From Colias croceus (lineage: Eukaryota > Arthropoda > Insecta > Lepidoptera > Pieridae): a stretch of 64,000 nucleotides of DNA. The translations under genes and the position numbers were made by a program. Under the pieces are notes generated by a model. The model searched no databases. It saw only the letters and a list, made by a program, of their open reading frames with translations, and had not been told where the DNA came from. The stretch lies in assembly GCF_905220415.1 (NCBI RefSeq), contig NC_059562.1:4789501-4853500 (forward strand), given 5' to 3'. Shown here one piece after another: positions 1 to 11,375 of this stretch; the first letter of the stretch is position 1; every line of letters starts with the position of its first letter.

Positions 1-447
1 AACGCTAAACGTTTCAAACTTAAAACTAAATGATTGGTTCTTTACAAACACGTTTTTCAGTACACATCTTCGCATATTATTAATGGAAAAGCACCCTTAT
101 GCCAGACTTGACACAAATCTTAATACGTGCTTCCTGTGAGACATCACGTAGTCAACTTATAGTAGGTTCGCTTTATATTAAATCTGACTACCCGCATACA
201 CGATAAATATGTGAGATTTTTGTTAAGTACACGCTTAAATTAAAGTACCTATTGTAAAACACTTTAAGAAGAGAAATTTATCTCTTAGGTATAAAAGAAG
301 TTTAAGGTTCACCTTAAACTTCTAGATAGACGATAAAAGAAAATTTTACTATTGTCGTAAATAAAGAACCTATATGCTTTCATATACATTTAAATAATCT
401 TTTAATTTCAGATTTAAAGAGTGAATATTTACTTATTGTACCTATAA

Positions 448-626
448 GGGCCGATTTTTCAATCCTTGGTTAAAATTTATCCGTCCCATAAAGTATTACA
501 CGAATAATTTAAAATGTTACTTGTAAACTGTCATATAAGGACAATTAAAATACATTTTTGAAATGGAAGTTTAATACGTTATTCGACGAATAAGTTTTAA
601 CCAAGGGTTAAAAAGCCGATCAGCCC
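448..626 (+). mobile_element. Harbinger-like MITE, family with GGGC-TGATTTTTCAATCC ends
   Basis: This 179-bp inverted-repeat element is flanked by TAA (445-447 and 627-629). Both termini carry the block around CAATCCTTGGTTAAAA, inverted. The same family recurs at 18791-18995. Confidence 0.78.
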
Positions 627-1133
627 TAAATGAACTAGTACTCATAGATCTCTATTATAGCTAGTAAGAGTAGACTATTACTAGACTAAATACTGATCAT
701 AAAGAGAATTAACAACCAATAAAAGCGGCATATCATAAATGAGATTATGGTATTAATTATTTACTACTTCACTGTCTAATCAAATAACCATGAACTTTGA
801 CCTGACTGTTTAATACGTCTGACTTCTGATTTAGAAAGTTATAAACTGAAGGTTCATTGTAAATTTAAGGAATAAACTTGAGAAGGAGCGAGGTTATAGT
901 CAAATAGACCGGAGACTATTTTATATAGATAGTAGACGCCATCTTCGATTTGAAAGCTTACGTTACAATGTTGGTAGACACAGACAAGAAATTTCAAGAA
1001 ATTTTATACACTTTATTTAGGTATGAACTTATGCTATAGTCTGAAAATTGGACGAACAGATATTGTTTAAAAGAATAAATAAAAATTAAAAACTAGTACA
1101 ATTCATACAGCGGTACTGAGAAAAGAAATTATT
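627..1133. other. AT-rich DNA, nothing recognised
   Basis: No open frame, RNA gene or clear repeat found. 1-447 is similar. Confidence 0.5.
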
Positions 1134-1353
1134 GAGGTGAAACATCTTTATCGGGGTTGGAAAAAATTTAGTGCAACATTTTTTTCGTTACGCGTGACAT
1201 TTTTCCGTTACGCACCTTATTTTTTTCTTATCCCTACCACGCGTGATTCGACGTATTTCTGTAAAGTTGCATATAGTAAATTATTTTTTGAAAATTAAGG
1301 TCATAAAGAAATTTCGCTTCTTACGTGTGTACACTAGTACACGCACACATTTT
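1134..1353 (-). mobile_element. GAAGTGAAACTTC-type MITE, copy 1
   Basis: About 220 bp, with the ends GAAGTGAAACTTCTTTAT in inverted orientation. It has a conserved interior (cacgcgtggtaggga ... gcgtaacg) shared with 36213-36420 and 52507-52723. Confidence 0.72.
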
Positions 1354-2639
1354 TCATGTAAATATCTTTATAAATAGTTACGATACTGCGTCTCAGCAGT
1401 ACGTGCCTAACCATATATTTGACTAATAATGTTCACATCATAAATTCAACATTATAATTTATGAGGAAATATTATTTTGCTTTACAAGTCGCGTTATTTA
1501 GCAAGTCTCTATGTATAAGAAAAGTGAATGAAGCAAGAACCTTTAATATATACTTTATTCGAGCAACAGAAGCTAAAACGAATATATAATTTTTTATTTT
1601 GCCTCATATCTCACGAGCTTTTTAAATGTTGAATTTCATGCAGTTTTTTAACCGATGTAGAGATGTAGAGTTCTAGCATAAACTCTTATAATATTATATG
1701 CTCACTTTAGTATTTGAGATGAAATCGTTACCTTATACTATAACTAGTGTAGTATTATATTATCTGTATTTCTAGATGGACGAATACACAGGTAGAAGCT
1801 AGTCTATACTGCTCTTTCTTCTTAAAGGTATAAGAGTTCTATAATATGTATTAGAGTCAGGTGAAATTCAGTAGTATCATTTGAATACAGCATGTCTGAA
1901 AATTAACACTGAATATTGGAGAATCAGGCGCATGACCACAGCCTTACAAACTGCACAATCTTTCTATCTTTCGTTTGAATACAGATAATTCAACTTATTA
2001 ATTATCAAATAAACAGTAACCATTTCAACAGATTTCCTTATTTTTATGTTACATTTATATGTAAGTACTTACTGATATTTAATTCAAATTAAATGTTAAA
2101 TAATTGTAAGTCATACGTTAGAATTATGGTGATTTATGACTGAATATTACATAAAAAATTCAGCGTTCATAAATACGATAACTACCTATTTAAAAAAAAA
2201 TGTAAGTTAATAAGGAAGAAAATGTGAAAAATAAATAATGTTGGAATCATCAGAATATCTTTATAATCGAATTCATTTAGGATACATTTATTTTTCTCCA
2301 ATGGCTAAGAGCTATTCTTTGTGTTAGCATCAAAGTCTAAGTTAATTGAAACAGGGCATCTTATCCATATTAATTAGGAAATTACGCATAAATCAATAAT
2401 AATTTTAATATTTATTGCTCTACATCAATATAAATAATACTATTATATTAAAAGCTTTAAAGCATTCGAAAGCACATTTGAAATGAAAAAAAATCAAATG
2501 TATAACAAATCAATCGCATATTAACTTTATCTCTACCTCATGAAATCTACAATTCAAAATTCGTCTTTGCATATATTAAAACTGTCTATCTATTTATAAA
2601 TAGGAATCAAAATGGATCCCACAAACAAAGACACACGCA
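1354..2639. other. AT-rich DNA, nothing recognised
   Basis: No coding potential or inverted repeats of note. Short A/T runs only. Confidence 0.5.
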
Positions 2640-3474
2640 GCTTACATAAGAAGAACTTTAAGCCTGTCCTTGACCGGGCTGCGGCTTGCGGCTTAGCTAC
2701 GGTACAGCTACGCTAAGCTACGGCTACGATAGGCTACGCTAAGGCTTACCTGGTTCGGCGTAGCCGTCTCCGTGGTCATGGCGGCTTCGGTGACGGTAGC
2801 CTACTGGTATTCCACTAGATTACAACCAGCAAACTACGAACGACTCAGCATACTATCGATTGCCTAGTCCTTCCACTAACGCGGTCCGATCAAAGAGTTC
2901 ACACTGTCATACCTCGATACTACAAAACCCGACGCGAGCTATTCCCGAGAGCGTTCCGCCATTTTCTTTTCGGCGAACGTTAAACCGACGAATTAAAATA
3001 CAGTACAAAAACACTAAGCGACAATTAAAGCTGAAGCGTACAGACACGGAGCGTTATAGGATACATTTTAATAATTTTTCTCTATTTAAATCGTATGAGA
3101 GCGAACAAGTTGTTGCGTTTGGGACGTAACCACGGGGGTGTAAGAGAATTTTGCCGGTGGACAAGTGATTCGGGTGGGGTGGGTGTACAGCGCCTGCGCG
3201 GACGCGTTTGTGTGCGTGCCAAGCGTATGTAGCACGCCGACCAGCATACGTACACCTCCCCCTCGCGAGCGATCCCATAGTTCTCCGGGAATATACGCTA
3301 AATTCACTGGGCATAAGAGCTCAAGTTGAACTGGTTTTATTCACAAATACAATCGATAATGCAGACAGCTCAGGAAATATCAGACACGGTGTCGGGAGGA
3401 CAAAGCAAAGCGTTCGCAAAATGTCAGATGTAGGTGGATTTATGTTGGGTTTATATCCATATTTTAATGTATAG
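2640..3474. other. CpG-rich block, possible promoter or LTR-like insertion
   Basis: This 0.8-kb stretch is far richer in GC and CpG than its surroundings. The left part (2660-2820) is built from repeated GCTACG / GGCTTAGCTACGG words in both orientations. The right part has tcgcgagcgatcccatag, gcgcggacgcgtttg and cggcgaacgttaaaccgac. Several overlapping open frames (for example 2860-3129 plus, 3208-3474 plus, 3054-3314 minus) follow from the low stop density and resemble nothing known. It may be the start of a gene, or a transposon. Confidence 0.4.
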
Positions 3475-4540
3475 CAAAATCACATTGTATAATATATATT
3501 TATAAATGTTAAATACATGATGTTAACTAATGTTTTTTTTAATTGTTAACATCCAATTGCAAATAAAATTAGCGCAGTTAAAAATCCTGAAAACACCTCA
3601 AACGTTACGTACCTAATTATAGTATATATATATGTATGTTAGTTTTGTATAACTTATACATCCCTTGATAATAAATAGCATTCTTAGATACTTATCTAAA
3701 AATAACATATCATATTTAAATAAAAAAAATACTCTTACTCTCTTCAATACATAAATATTATCATTACAAATTATATGCTTGGAAGCAAGAAATAAAATCA
3801 TTCCATGAAATATTATTATCATGTAGTTATTATAATATTATACTACCTATCATATTTAATTTATTAAGAAGTAAGTCGATAATTGCATAGAGATCTTTTC
3901 ATCTTAAAAACTTTATACATAATCGATTTTAGACTTTCTTTAATTTTTTGCATCTGTATGAAAGAGCTTGTAAAAATTAATTACCTCGAAGTAACTACGT
4001 TAATTTCTATAATAATAATCGTTCTTATAAATCAGAACAAAAGCATAATTTGAATTAATTTCCTGACACTAAGTTCTTTCAAAAATTTCAAACAATATTC
4101 GACCTTATAATTCAGACTTTAAAGTACAATTTTTTGTTCAATTTTCAGCAAATTCGTTCGCGGAATTCCTATGGAAATTCAAATGAAAGGGCAAATTAAG
4201 TTGAACAGCGTCGAACCGACGTCGAATTGCAAAAACTTGATCGTACACACATTTGCATTTGATTTGATTTTTTCGTTTCATAGTTTTCTGTAAAAACTGT
4301 TAAATCAATATTACAATACAATTGCAACGATTCTCAATAACCTTTAAGAAAAATAGTATGTAACCATAAAATTCATGACACACGACGAAAAATCTTATGA
4401 ACATTTCAGTTCTTATCTCAAATATATCAAACTCATTAGAAAGGCTCTATCTAACAGATTCATCATTCAATTTTTGACGAATATTGACAATTGAAAAATG
4501 TTCGAAAAATCGAATATTGAAGAAAGAAGAGAGCGTATTC
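3475..4540. other. AT-rich DNA, nothing recognised
   Basis: Only very AT-rich chance frames occur. A small patch at 4199-4226 (gtcgaaccgacgtcgaa) is locally CpG-bearing. Confidence 0.45.
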
Positions 4541-4672
4541 TTTTCTTAAAGGCCGGCAACACACTCCCAATGTCTCTGGCGTTGTGGGTGCTATGCTTAT
4601 GGGCGACGCTGACCGCTTACCATCAGGTGTCGCGTCGGCTCTGATGCCTCCTCTCTCATACAAAAAAAAGTA
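4541..4672 (+). repeat. Dispersed lepidopteran repeat (aaggccggcaacacac)
   Basis: Contains aaggccggcaacacactccc, ggcgacgctgaccgcttac and catcaggtgtcgcgtcg, a 3'-end type widely seen in lepidopteran introns. The overlapping minus-strand open frame is a shadow. Confidence 0.55.
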
Positions 4673-5055
4673 AGTAGACATCACTTCATGTGTAGGTGTA
4701 GGTAATTGGTGTGTTACATTGCTAATGTAGACTAATTAATTATTTGTCTACGAAATTTCATACAAATCGATCAATCAGTAAACATTCATCAATGGCCACA
4801 AACTTTCATACTTTTTACATTATTTCTAAGTAGGATACAAGATATGTGTATATAAAAAAGATATCACGCAGTCTGTACGCAGGTACATCCGGTCAGTGAA
4901 CTCATAAAACGCATGCTAAAAGCCCTGAATAAAAGATGATTCTTAGAGCACCCTTGTCGCGCCACCATGTACGTACTATACCAACTTATATATACGAAAT
5001 AAGATACATTTACGGTATTTTTTTATATTGCATTGCTTTATAACAAGTATGTTAT

Positions 5056-6491
5056 TTTTTTTTTTTTTTTTTTTATATGGTGTTTCTCAATGTTAGCCAG
5101 AAGGGCTTTTACATTTTAACGCGGACGCGGGGGTGAACTGAAGGTTCACCCTGGTAGCGACATGCACAAGGGCGTCCCCCCTTGACGGGGACCACGAACC
5201 TCGGCTTGAGCTGTCGCTTGAGTGGAGGAGGCCAGAAGGGCCCTAATCGGACGGGCGCTCACCCGGGTGGGCGCGGGAACGCGGAACAAGGGACCTCGTC
5301 TTCGCCGGCGAAGACGGTGTACGCTTTCTGCTGTGGTGTGTGCGGTGTCGCGGTTTGTTCGACGTTGGGCTTCAATCGCCGAGTCTAGCCGTGCGTTAGC
5401 TTTGGTAATATCATCGTCGGAGTCGTCCAAGACATGTCTCGGCCGCCTATGACGATGAGTGGGATCGGGTTTCGCGACGTATGCGATGGCCTTTGTCACC
5501 AATGGGTTAGGGTGGTTTTTAGCCTTGTCGAAGTAGCGCTTAGACGCTTGCTTCATCCATTGGGCTATGGTGGGGAGTTCTAAGTCCCTATGTAGGTCCA
5601 CGTTACGCACGAACCAGGGCGCTCCAGTCGCTGTTCTCATGAACCGCGACTGAATCGTCTGGAGCTTGTGTATGGAGCTGGGAGCGCAATGCGCGAAAAC
5701 TACACTACTATAAGTGAGGATTGGACGGACCACCGTTTTGTAAAGTGTCACCTTATTTCTAAGGGACATTTTACTGCGTCTGTTAATAAGGTAATAGAGC
5801 CGGCTAAGGACATAGCTGGCTTTCTTACGGACTGCCTTAATGTGGGCTTTAAATGACATGTGTGCGTCTAGAGTGACGCCTAGGAATTTAGTGTGCTTTT
5901 GCCATGGAATGGCTTGGCCATAGAGTTTGACACTATCTATGGCCTCGGGGCCGCCGCGCCTGAAGAGCACGGCGGCGCTCTTGTCGGGGTTCACAGTGAT
6001 ACCCCATTTGCGAAACCATTTGCCTAATGCATCGGTCGCGGATTGTAGGAGTGGAGCTATTCTTTTGCGGTATGGACTCGACACGTAGAGTGCCGTGTCG
6101 TCCGCGAAGAGGGATAATTGCACTTTATCGTGCTTTGGGATGTCGCTAGTGTATAGCGCGAATAGGAGGGGCGACAAGACGGAGCCCTGAGGGACTCCGG
6201 CCTGGATGGGGCGTGAAGACGAGAGCGTGCCGTCTAATCTGTAGCGAAAGGACCGGTTAGACAAGAAGTCTCGTATGATGAACACGAGACTGTCTGGCAC
6301 GCCGAGAGTGTACAGTTTGTAAATCAAACCGTTGTGCCAGACCTTGTCGAACGCCTTCGCTACGTCAAAGAAGACCGCTCCCGTTCTGTGGGGTCTGAGG
6401 CGGGTGAGGCCCGCGAGAATGTACTCCGTGATGCGGTGTACTTGGTGAGGACACGAGTGAGCTCGTCTAAAGCCGAACTGTTCGTCTGGGA
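5056..6491 (-). mobile_element. 5'-truncated Jockey-type non-LTR retrotransposon
   Basis: A minus-strand insertion is bounded by an 11-bp direct repeat, AAGTATGTTAT, at 5045-5055 and 6492-6502. It ends in a poly(A) tract (T-run at about 5056-5074 on the plus strand). It contains only the 3' half of a LINE: the reverse transcriptase from just before motif A to the end, and a short 3' UTR. ORF1 and the endonuclease are missing, the usual result of incomplete target-primed reverse transcription. Base composition is much more GC-rich than the host DNA. The perfect TSD and open frame point to a fairly recent insertion. Confidence 0.92.
5146..6489 (-). pseudogene. Partial LINE reverse transcriptase
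   Basis: The frame is uninterrupted from the truncation point to a stop at 5146-5148. RT blocks in order are: PDEQFGFRRAHS, motif A FFDVAKAFDKVWH, motif B QAGVPQGSVLSPLLFALY, the catalytic motif C LSLFADDTALY, motif D KWGITVNPDKSAAVLF and thumb-side KFLGVTLDAHMSFKAHIKA. The order and the spacing of the FADD box are those of Jockey/CR1-group LINEs. The Arg-rich tail near the C-terminus has no recognised domain. It lacks its own start and N-terminal half, so it is not expected to be active. Confidence 0.9.
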
Positions 6492-6577
6492 AAGTATGTT
6501 ATAAAAAGTAGTAACTTTTTATTAAAAAAGGTAAGTTTTTGTTTAATTGTAGCAAATAATTGTGTTTTTCACACAAT

Positions 6578-6715
6578 CTGTTGGTTGCCTGGAAGAGATT
6601 ACTTGTTAGTAATAAGGCCGCCTTCTGTGTTGTTTGTACTATAGTTTATAAAGTTCTATTATAGGTACCTACTTTTGTTATTTTGGCAGCACAATAAAGT
6701 GTTTAAAATAAGTAA
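6578..6715 (+). repeat. LINE-type 3' end fragment
   Basis: ggttgcctggaagagattac, taataaggccgcc and a terminal caataaagtg. The same 3' end is seen at 16195-16345 with an A-rich tail, so it is probably a 3' fragment of a non-LTR element. Confidence 0.55.
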
Positions 6716-7821
6716 TATTTATATTTTTTGGTTTTTATGGCATTCAAATGCTTTATAAATATAAATTTATAAAGAATAGAAAAAAAAAATATTCTTTATA
6801 AATTTATATAAGTAATATTTATTTTACTAGCTATTAGCTACGAAATTACTAGACCGGCTCTCGAAAAGTCGGGAAATAGTAGATATAGTATAAAGCTACA
6901 TTATTTATGAATAGCAGACACTTTTAAATAATATCATGTACCTACCGAATAACTAGAAGTTTAAATAAGCCAAAACATAATTAATTTCGGATCATCGATT
7001 GGGCGATAAAATACAACAAGAAGACATAAGGTTAAACTTATAAGTTGTAACACTCCTATATACTTTCGAGGAACATTTAAAAATCAATTCTATTTAACCA
7101 TATCAATTCTGAAATCTGCAAGTACTACTTTTTTTCCTTTTCGTCCTTAAATTTAAGTTACAGAAACCAGCCGTAAGTTATTTTCACGAATACATCCTTG
7201 TTCAAAAGGCAAAACGATTTTTTCTCAAATCGATCTCACACATTAACGAAATCAAAATATTATTATTTAGGATACCATTATCATAATTATGTTACTTACT
7301 TAGTTCTATAATCTATAATTCTATAACAAGGTTTGTTTATATAGGTACGTGTATTTTTAGACTTCAAATAATTATAGACCATGAAAGAATAGTAGGTAGA
7401 GTCAGGTAGGTCATGCGACAAATTGCCTAGACTTGAAACGAATTACGTAAGAATAGGCTGGATCAATACTAATGCAATTAGAGTACTTATGTTTTATTAC
7501 CAATAAACTTGGGAATGGCAATAATACATTGGATATTGAAGTAATGAACGGGAAAGTTCTGTTTTTTATACATAGTAGTGATGTCTTTCGCAATTTAAGA
7601 GATATCAAAACTGTGCTTGTAATAAAACAAAATATTCCGACATCTGTTGAATATGGTGAACGAACAAATGAATAGTTAAATTGCACTGAATCCAGAAATA
7701 TAGGTATAAAGAAACAACATAATATATTTCGACGTGAAAAACATCGTTCCGGCGCGTGCTACAAGACATGATATAATTATGGAATAATAAATTGTTTAAT
7801 ACATCAGTTAGTTTTCAAACA
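6716..7821. other. AT-rich DNA, nothing recognised
   Basis: Opposing short frames at 7411-7686 overlap each other and look like chance. A word around 7424-7460 (gacttgaaacgaattacgta) resembles part of the repeat at 10850. Confidence 0.4.
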
Positions 7822-7998
7822 AGTGACATAAAATATGTAGATTATATTATAATTATTAAATAATATATTTTCCTAACTAGCCCTCTTTACTGTATAATTT
7901 TTTTGGCAATCATTTTAAATGGCCTGATGAAAGTAATCTGTATCTACTTTCTGATACAGATTACTTTCATCAATATAATCTACATATTTTATGTCACT
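7822..7998. repeat. Nested foldback element
   Basis: The outer arms (7823-7848 and 7972-7997, gtgacataaaatatgtagat...) are perfect inverted copies. A second inverted pair, tgatgaaagtaatctgta / its complement (7925-7942 and 7955-7972), lies at the right side. Probably a small MITE with AGTGAC/GTCACT ends. Confidence 0.65.
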
Positions 7999-9012
7999 AG
8001 CATACATATAGAGGGTAATATAATTTACAAGTATAAGGTATCAACAAGTAGGTAAATTTTAACTTAATTTTAAATGACTTGTATTTAAGTAGCTGTCCAT
8101 AAGTATTTACTATTTAGTAGTTAGTAGTCAGCTCTTTAGTAAAGTCAGGATGGACGACCAACATAGCAAAAAAGTCGTAAATTCTGTGCTTAAAATTGTT
8201 ATTAATGATGAATGAATGAATGCCCTAACTCTATCAATAAATACCTACTAAGTTAAAGAAACAGTATTGCCGATTGTTGAGATGGCAACTTTATAACATC
8301 TAAAAATACATGAATCGAAAAATCATTTCTCTTGACACGCTTGGCGTTTGTAGGTATTATCCTTATCACGCAGCCTAAATCTTTAAGATATAATCTATTA
8401 ATCTAATATATTATGAGGTCTAGACAGGCTGGTTCAGAAGCTTTAAATATCAACATGGTTTTTGTATTATATTATTAAATGATATTTATTGAAAAAGTTT
8501 ATTTAGTATGTATTTTACATAAAAAAAAAAAATTATGTAATTACATTATAATTTTCAAAAAAGGCTCCTACCAAATGTATTTAACATTATTAAAATTATT
8601 TATTGCCTATTATCACACCTCACCAGTATTTATATTATGCTTTAGTAAATACCTAATACTACAGAATCGAACAAACAAAGAACAAGTAAGTTACAACAAA
8701 AAAACTACAGGAAGCTGTGAATCCAGATTTTTCTTAAAGCTTCTACAGTATTGTAGAGAAAGAGCGATTTTTTTCTAATCGCTCTTTCTCTACATACCTA
8801 TAAACAAGTGATTTTTACATCAGCCAGACAAAAACAATCAAATACCTATGTAAAACCAATGATATTATATATAGAAACAAGAGGTAGATACGTTACCAAC
8901 GCACCAAAACGTAAACCGTGAATTGGTCCTAATTGGGACCAGTGGAATCAGTCAGATTGTGACTTGTGACAGCGAACGTACATGCTGATATAAACGTTAA
9001 AATTATCAATAA
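7999..9012. other. AT-rich DNA with one short hairpin
   Basis: Besides the 17-bp hairpin at 8753, nothing is recognised. The frame at 8479-8778 is Lys/Ile/Tyr-rich chance sequence. Confidence 0.4.
8753..8793. repeat. Perfect 17-bp hairpin
   Basis: gtagagaaagagcgatt and its exact complement are separated by 7 nt. No gene lies nearby. Confidence 0.65.
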
Positions 9013-9554
9013 AGCGTGTCCCAGACAGACGCGGCCTGCGGTGGCGGTGGCGGTGGCGGTCAGTTGGATGACTTGAAAGTTCTAGGAACGACATAGACAG
9101 ACGCGGCCTGGACGCGGTCACAGCGCGGCTTACCGCGGCCGCAAGCCCCGCCCTGTCCGCCACCGCTTCTGTGTGAATGAGCGCGCGGACATGAGGCGGT
9201 CATTACGCGATCAGTTGTAAATTTTTGCAACAGGCCGCGTGTACCGCGTGAAATTATGCCTATAAACACTGAGTTGTTTATTCAAACAGTGCAAAATTAC
9301 CCAGTTTTGTATGATACATCACATAAAGACTAAAAAAACAAAAGAATTAAAGACAAAATATGGGCAATAAAAGCAATAAAACTTCGTACGATTGGCCATT
9401 ACTAACGTCCACTTGCAGGTGAGACTCGAGAGCTAATGTGCCGCTGTAGGTTAGAATGACCGCCACCGCGGCCGCGGCAGTATATTGTTATCACGGTCAA
9501 GCAAGAAGGCAACAGCAGATCGCCACCGCAGGCCGCGTCTGTCTGGGACAGGCT
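9013..9554 (+). mobile_element. Harbinger-like GC-rich MITE, left copy
   Basis: This 542-bp element is flanked by TAA on both sides. Its ends read AGCGTGTCCCAGACAGACGC and, at the other end inverted, AGCCTGTCCCAGACAGACGC. Subterminal DNA is rich in GGTGGC/GCGGCC. A 3-bp TAA duplication with such ends fits PIF/Harbinger MITEs. The open frames within it (for example on the minus strand at 9060-9269) recur in the other copy because of element identity, not because they are genes. Confidence 0.82.
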
Positions 9555-9605
9555 TAATGCCTTCTTGTGTGTTCAGAAAGTGCACAAATTACGATAGTAA
9601 AATAA

Positions 9606-10300
9606 AGCCTGTCCCAGATAGACGCGGCCTGCGGTGGCGATCTGCTGTTGCCTTCTTGCTTGACCGTGATAACAATATACTGCCGCGGCCGCGGTGGCGG
9701 TCATTCTAACCTACAGCGGCACATTAGCTCTCGAGAATCGAGAGCTAATGTAATGGCCAATCGTACGAAGTTTTATTGCTTTTATTGCCCATATTTTGTT
9801 TTTAATTCTGTTGTTTTTTTAGTATTTATTTATTTGGTCAACCAACATTTGTTTACAATGATTCTTTAATATAATTATTATATAACATATAGTTCTTGCG
9901 ATAAAGTAACAAATAATTAGAGGTTAACACAGCATGCGCCAATTATACAGAGCTATTTCTTAAGAGTATGTAAGAGTAGTAAGTCTTTATGTGATGTATC
10001 ATACAAAACTGGGTAATTTTGCACTGTTTGAATAAACAACTCAGTGTTTATAGGCATAATTTCACGCGGTACACGCGGCCTGTTGCAAAAATTTATAACT
10101 GATCGCGTAATGACCGCCTCATGTCCGCGCGCTCATTCACACAGAAGCGGTGGCGGAGAGGGCGGGGCTTGCGGCCGCGGTAAGCCGCGCTGTGACCGCG
10201 TCCAGGCCGCGTCTGTCTATGTCGTTCCTAGAACTTTCAAGTCATCCAACTTACCGCCACCGCCACCGCCACCGCAGGCCGCGTCTGTCTGGGACACGCT
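9606..10300 (-). mobile_element. Harbinger-like GC-rich MITE, right copy (inverted)
   Basis: This is a second copy of the preceding element in opposite orientation, 51 bp away, also flanked by TAA on both sides. It matches the left copy end to end apart from about 155 bp of extra AT-rich DNA near 9822-9980. The two copies together form a palindrome spanning about 1.3 kb. Confidence 0.82.
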
Positions 10301-10849
10301 TAAAGAAAGATAGAGGAATATCATATCACAGGTAAATGTATTAAAATATTATAATTTTAGAGCAAAAATAACAATTTGCAATTATTAATGAATGACACTT
10401 GCTTGACACTTGTATTGAAATAATGAAAGGGATAAAACATTGCTTCAATCACTAGTGTGACAAAGCTAGCGCACACTGTGTTCAAAGATTATCATGTAGA
10501 TACGATTATTGAAAATAGAACGGCTATTTTATTAATTTCGATTTGGGTAAATACTTGATTATTTTTATATTTAAATCCACACAGTGCATGTAATTAACAA
10601 ATATATCTATTTATTATATACAATGAAATCGTGATGGCAAAAATGTTTGTTTGCAAAAATGATGTTGAATATACGTATACATTAAAGAAAAGATTATCGC
10701 TACTGACGAAAAATGCTATTTGCTTTTCTGTAAATAGCTATTGAACATACATTTTATTTGTGTTTTAGATAAAAAAGGCTTATACTTCATCCTTTCTTTT
10801 ATTTCATACTTTTTTTCATCTAGGCACCACTATTATTATATCCTACAAG

Positions 10850-10980
10850 TTGGAGTGATGACCTTGTACGGGTTCCGGGAACTGCCTTGAAACGAATAGC
10901 GTAAGATCGGTCCGTATGGAGTTCTATAAGGAGGACTATGCTCAGCAGTGGGTGTTTATCGGGTGAAATGATGATGACCG
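10850..10980 (+). repeat. Non-LTR element 3'-end fragment
   Basis: Contains gatcggtccgtatggagttc, actatgctcagcagtgggtg and a terminal gatgatgac, a text typical of the 3' ends of RTE-like elements in Lepidoptera (recognition from general knowledge). Confidence 0.45.
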
Positions 10981-11066
10981 AAAACGAACACCACAGCTAG
11001 TAATAAATGCTTAATACAGTTATATCTCCAAAAAAGTTTTTTTCATTTTAATACAACTTCATAATA

Positions 11067-11375
11067 AGGGCGCGTTTATATGACATGGAATGTTACCGCG
11101 CGCCGAAAGTACGGTGACCGCGCGGCGGCCGCGCGCTCAGCCACGTCACTGCGAACCCGGACCATTTCCAGTTGAACGTAAAGTTGAAATTAATTTGAGT
11201 AACTAACTGCGCGGTGGCCGCGCGGCCTCCACGCGATTGAGCGCGCAGTTAGTTACTCAAAATTAATTTCAACTTTACGTCCTTGTTAATAAAACATAAA
11301 TTTGCTATAACTGAACAGCCACCGCGCGGTCGCCGCGCGGCGGCCGCGCGGTGACCGCGCTCGTCGTCTAACTGC
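11067..11375. repeat. GC-rich inverted-repeat element
   Basis: The inner arms 11176-11213 and 11242-11280 (acgtaaagttgaaattaat ... actaactgcgcg and reverse) pair almost perfectly. They are flanked on both sides by words built of GGTGACCGCGCGG and GGCGGCCGCGCG. Compositionally it resembles the 9.0-10.3 kb MITEs, but the ends differ and no target duplication was identified. Confidence 0.6.

Noticed and set aside
9060..10335. Matching open frames at 9060-9269 (minus) and 10044-10313 (plus)
   Set aside because: Identity comes from the two inverted MITE copies; GC-rich DNA has few stops. No protein family resembles them.
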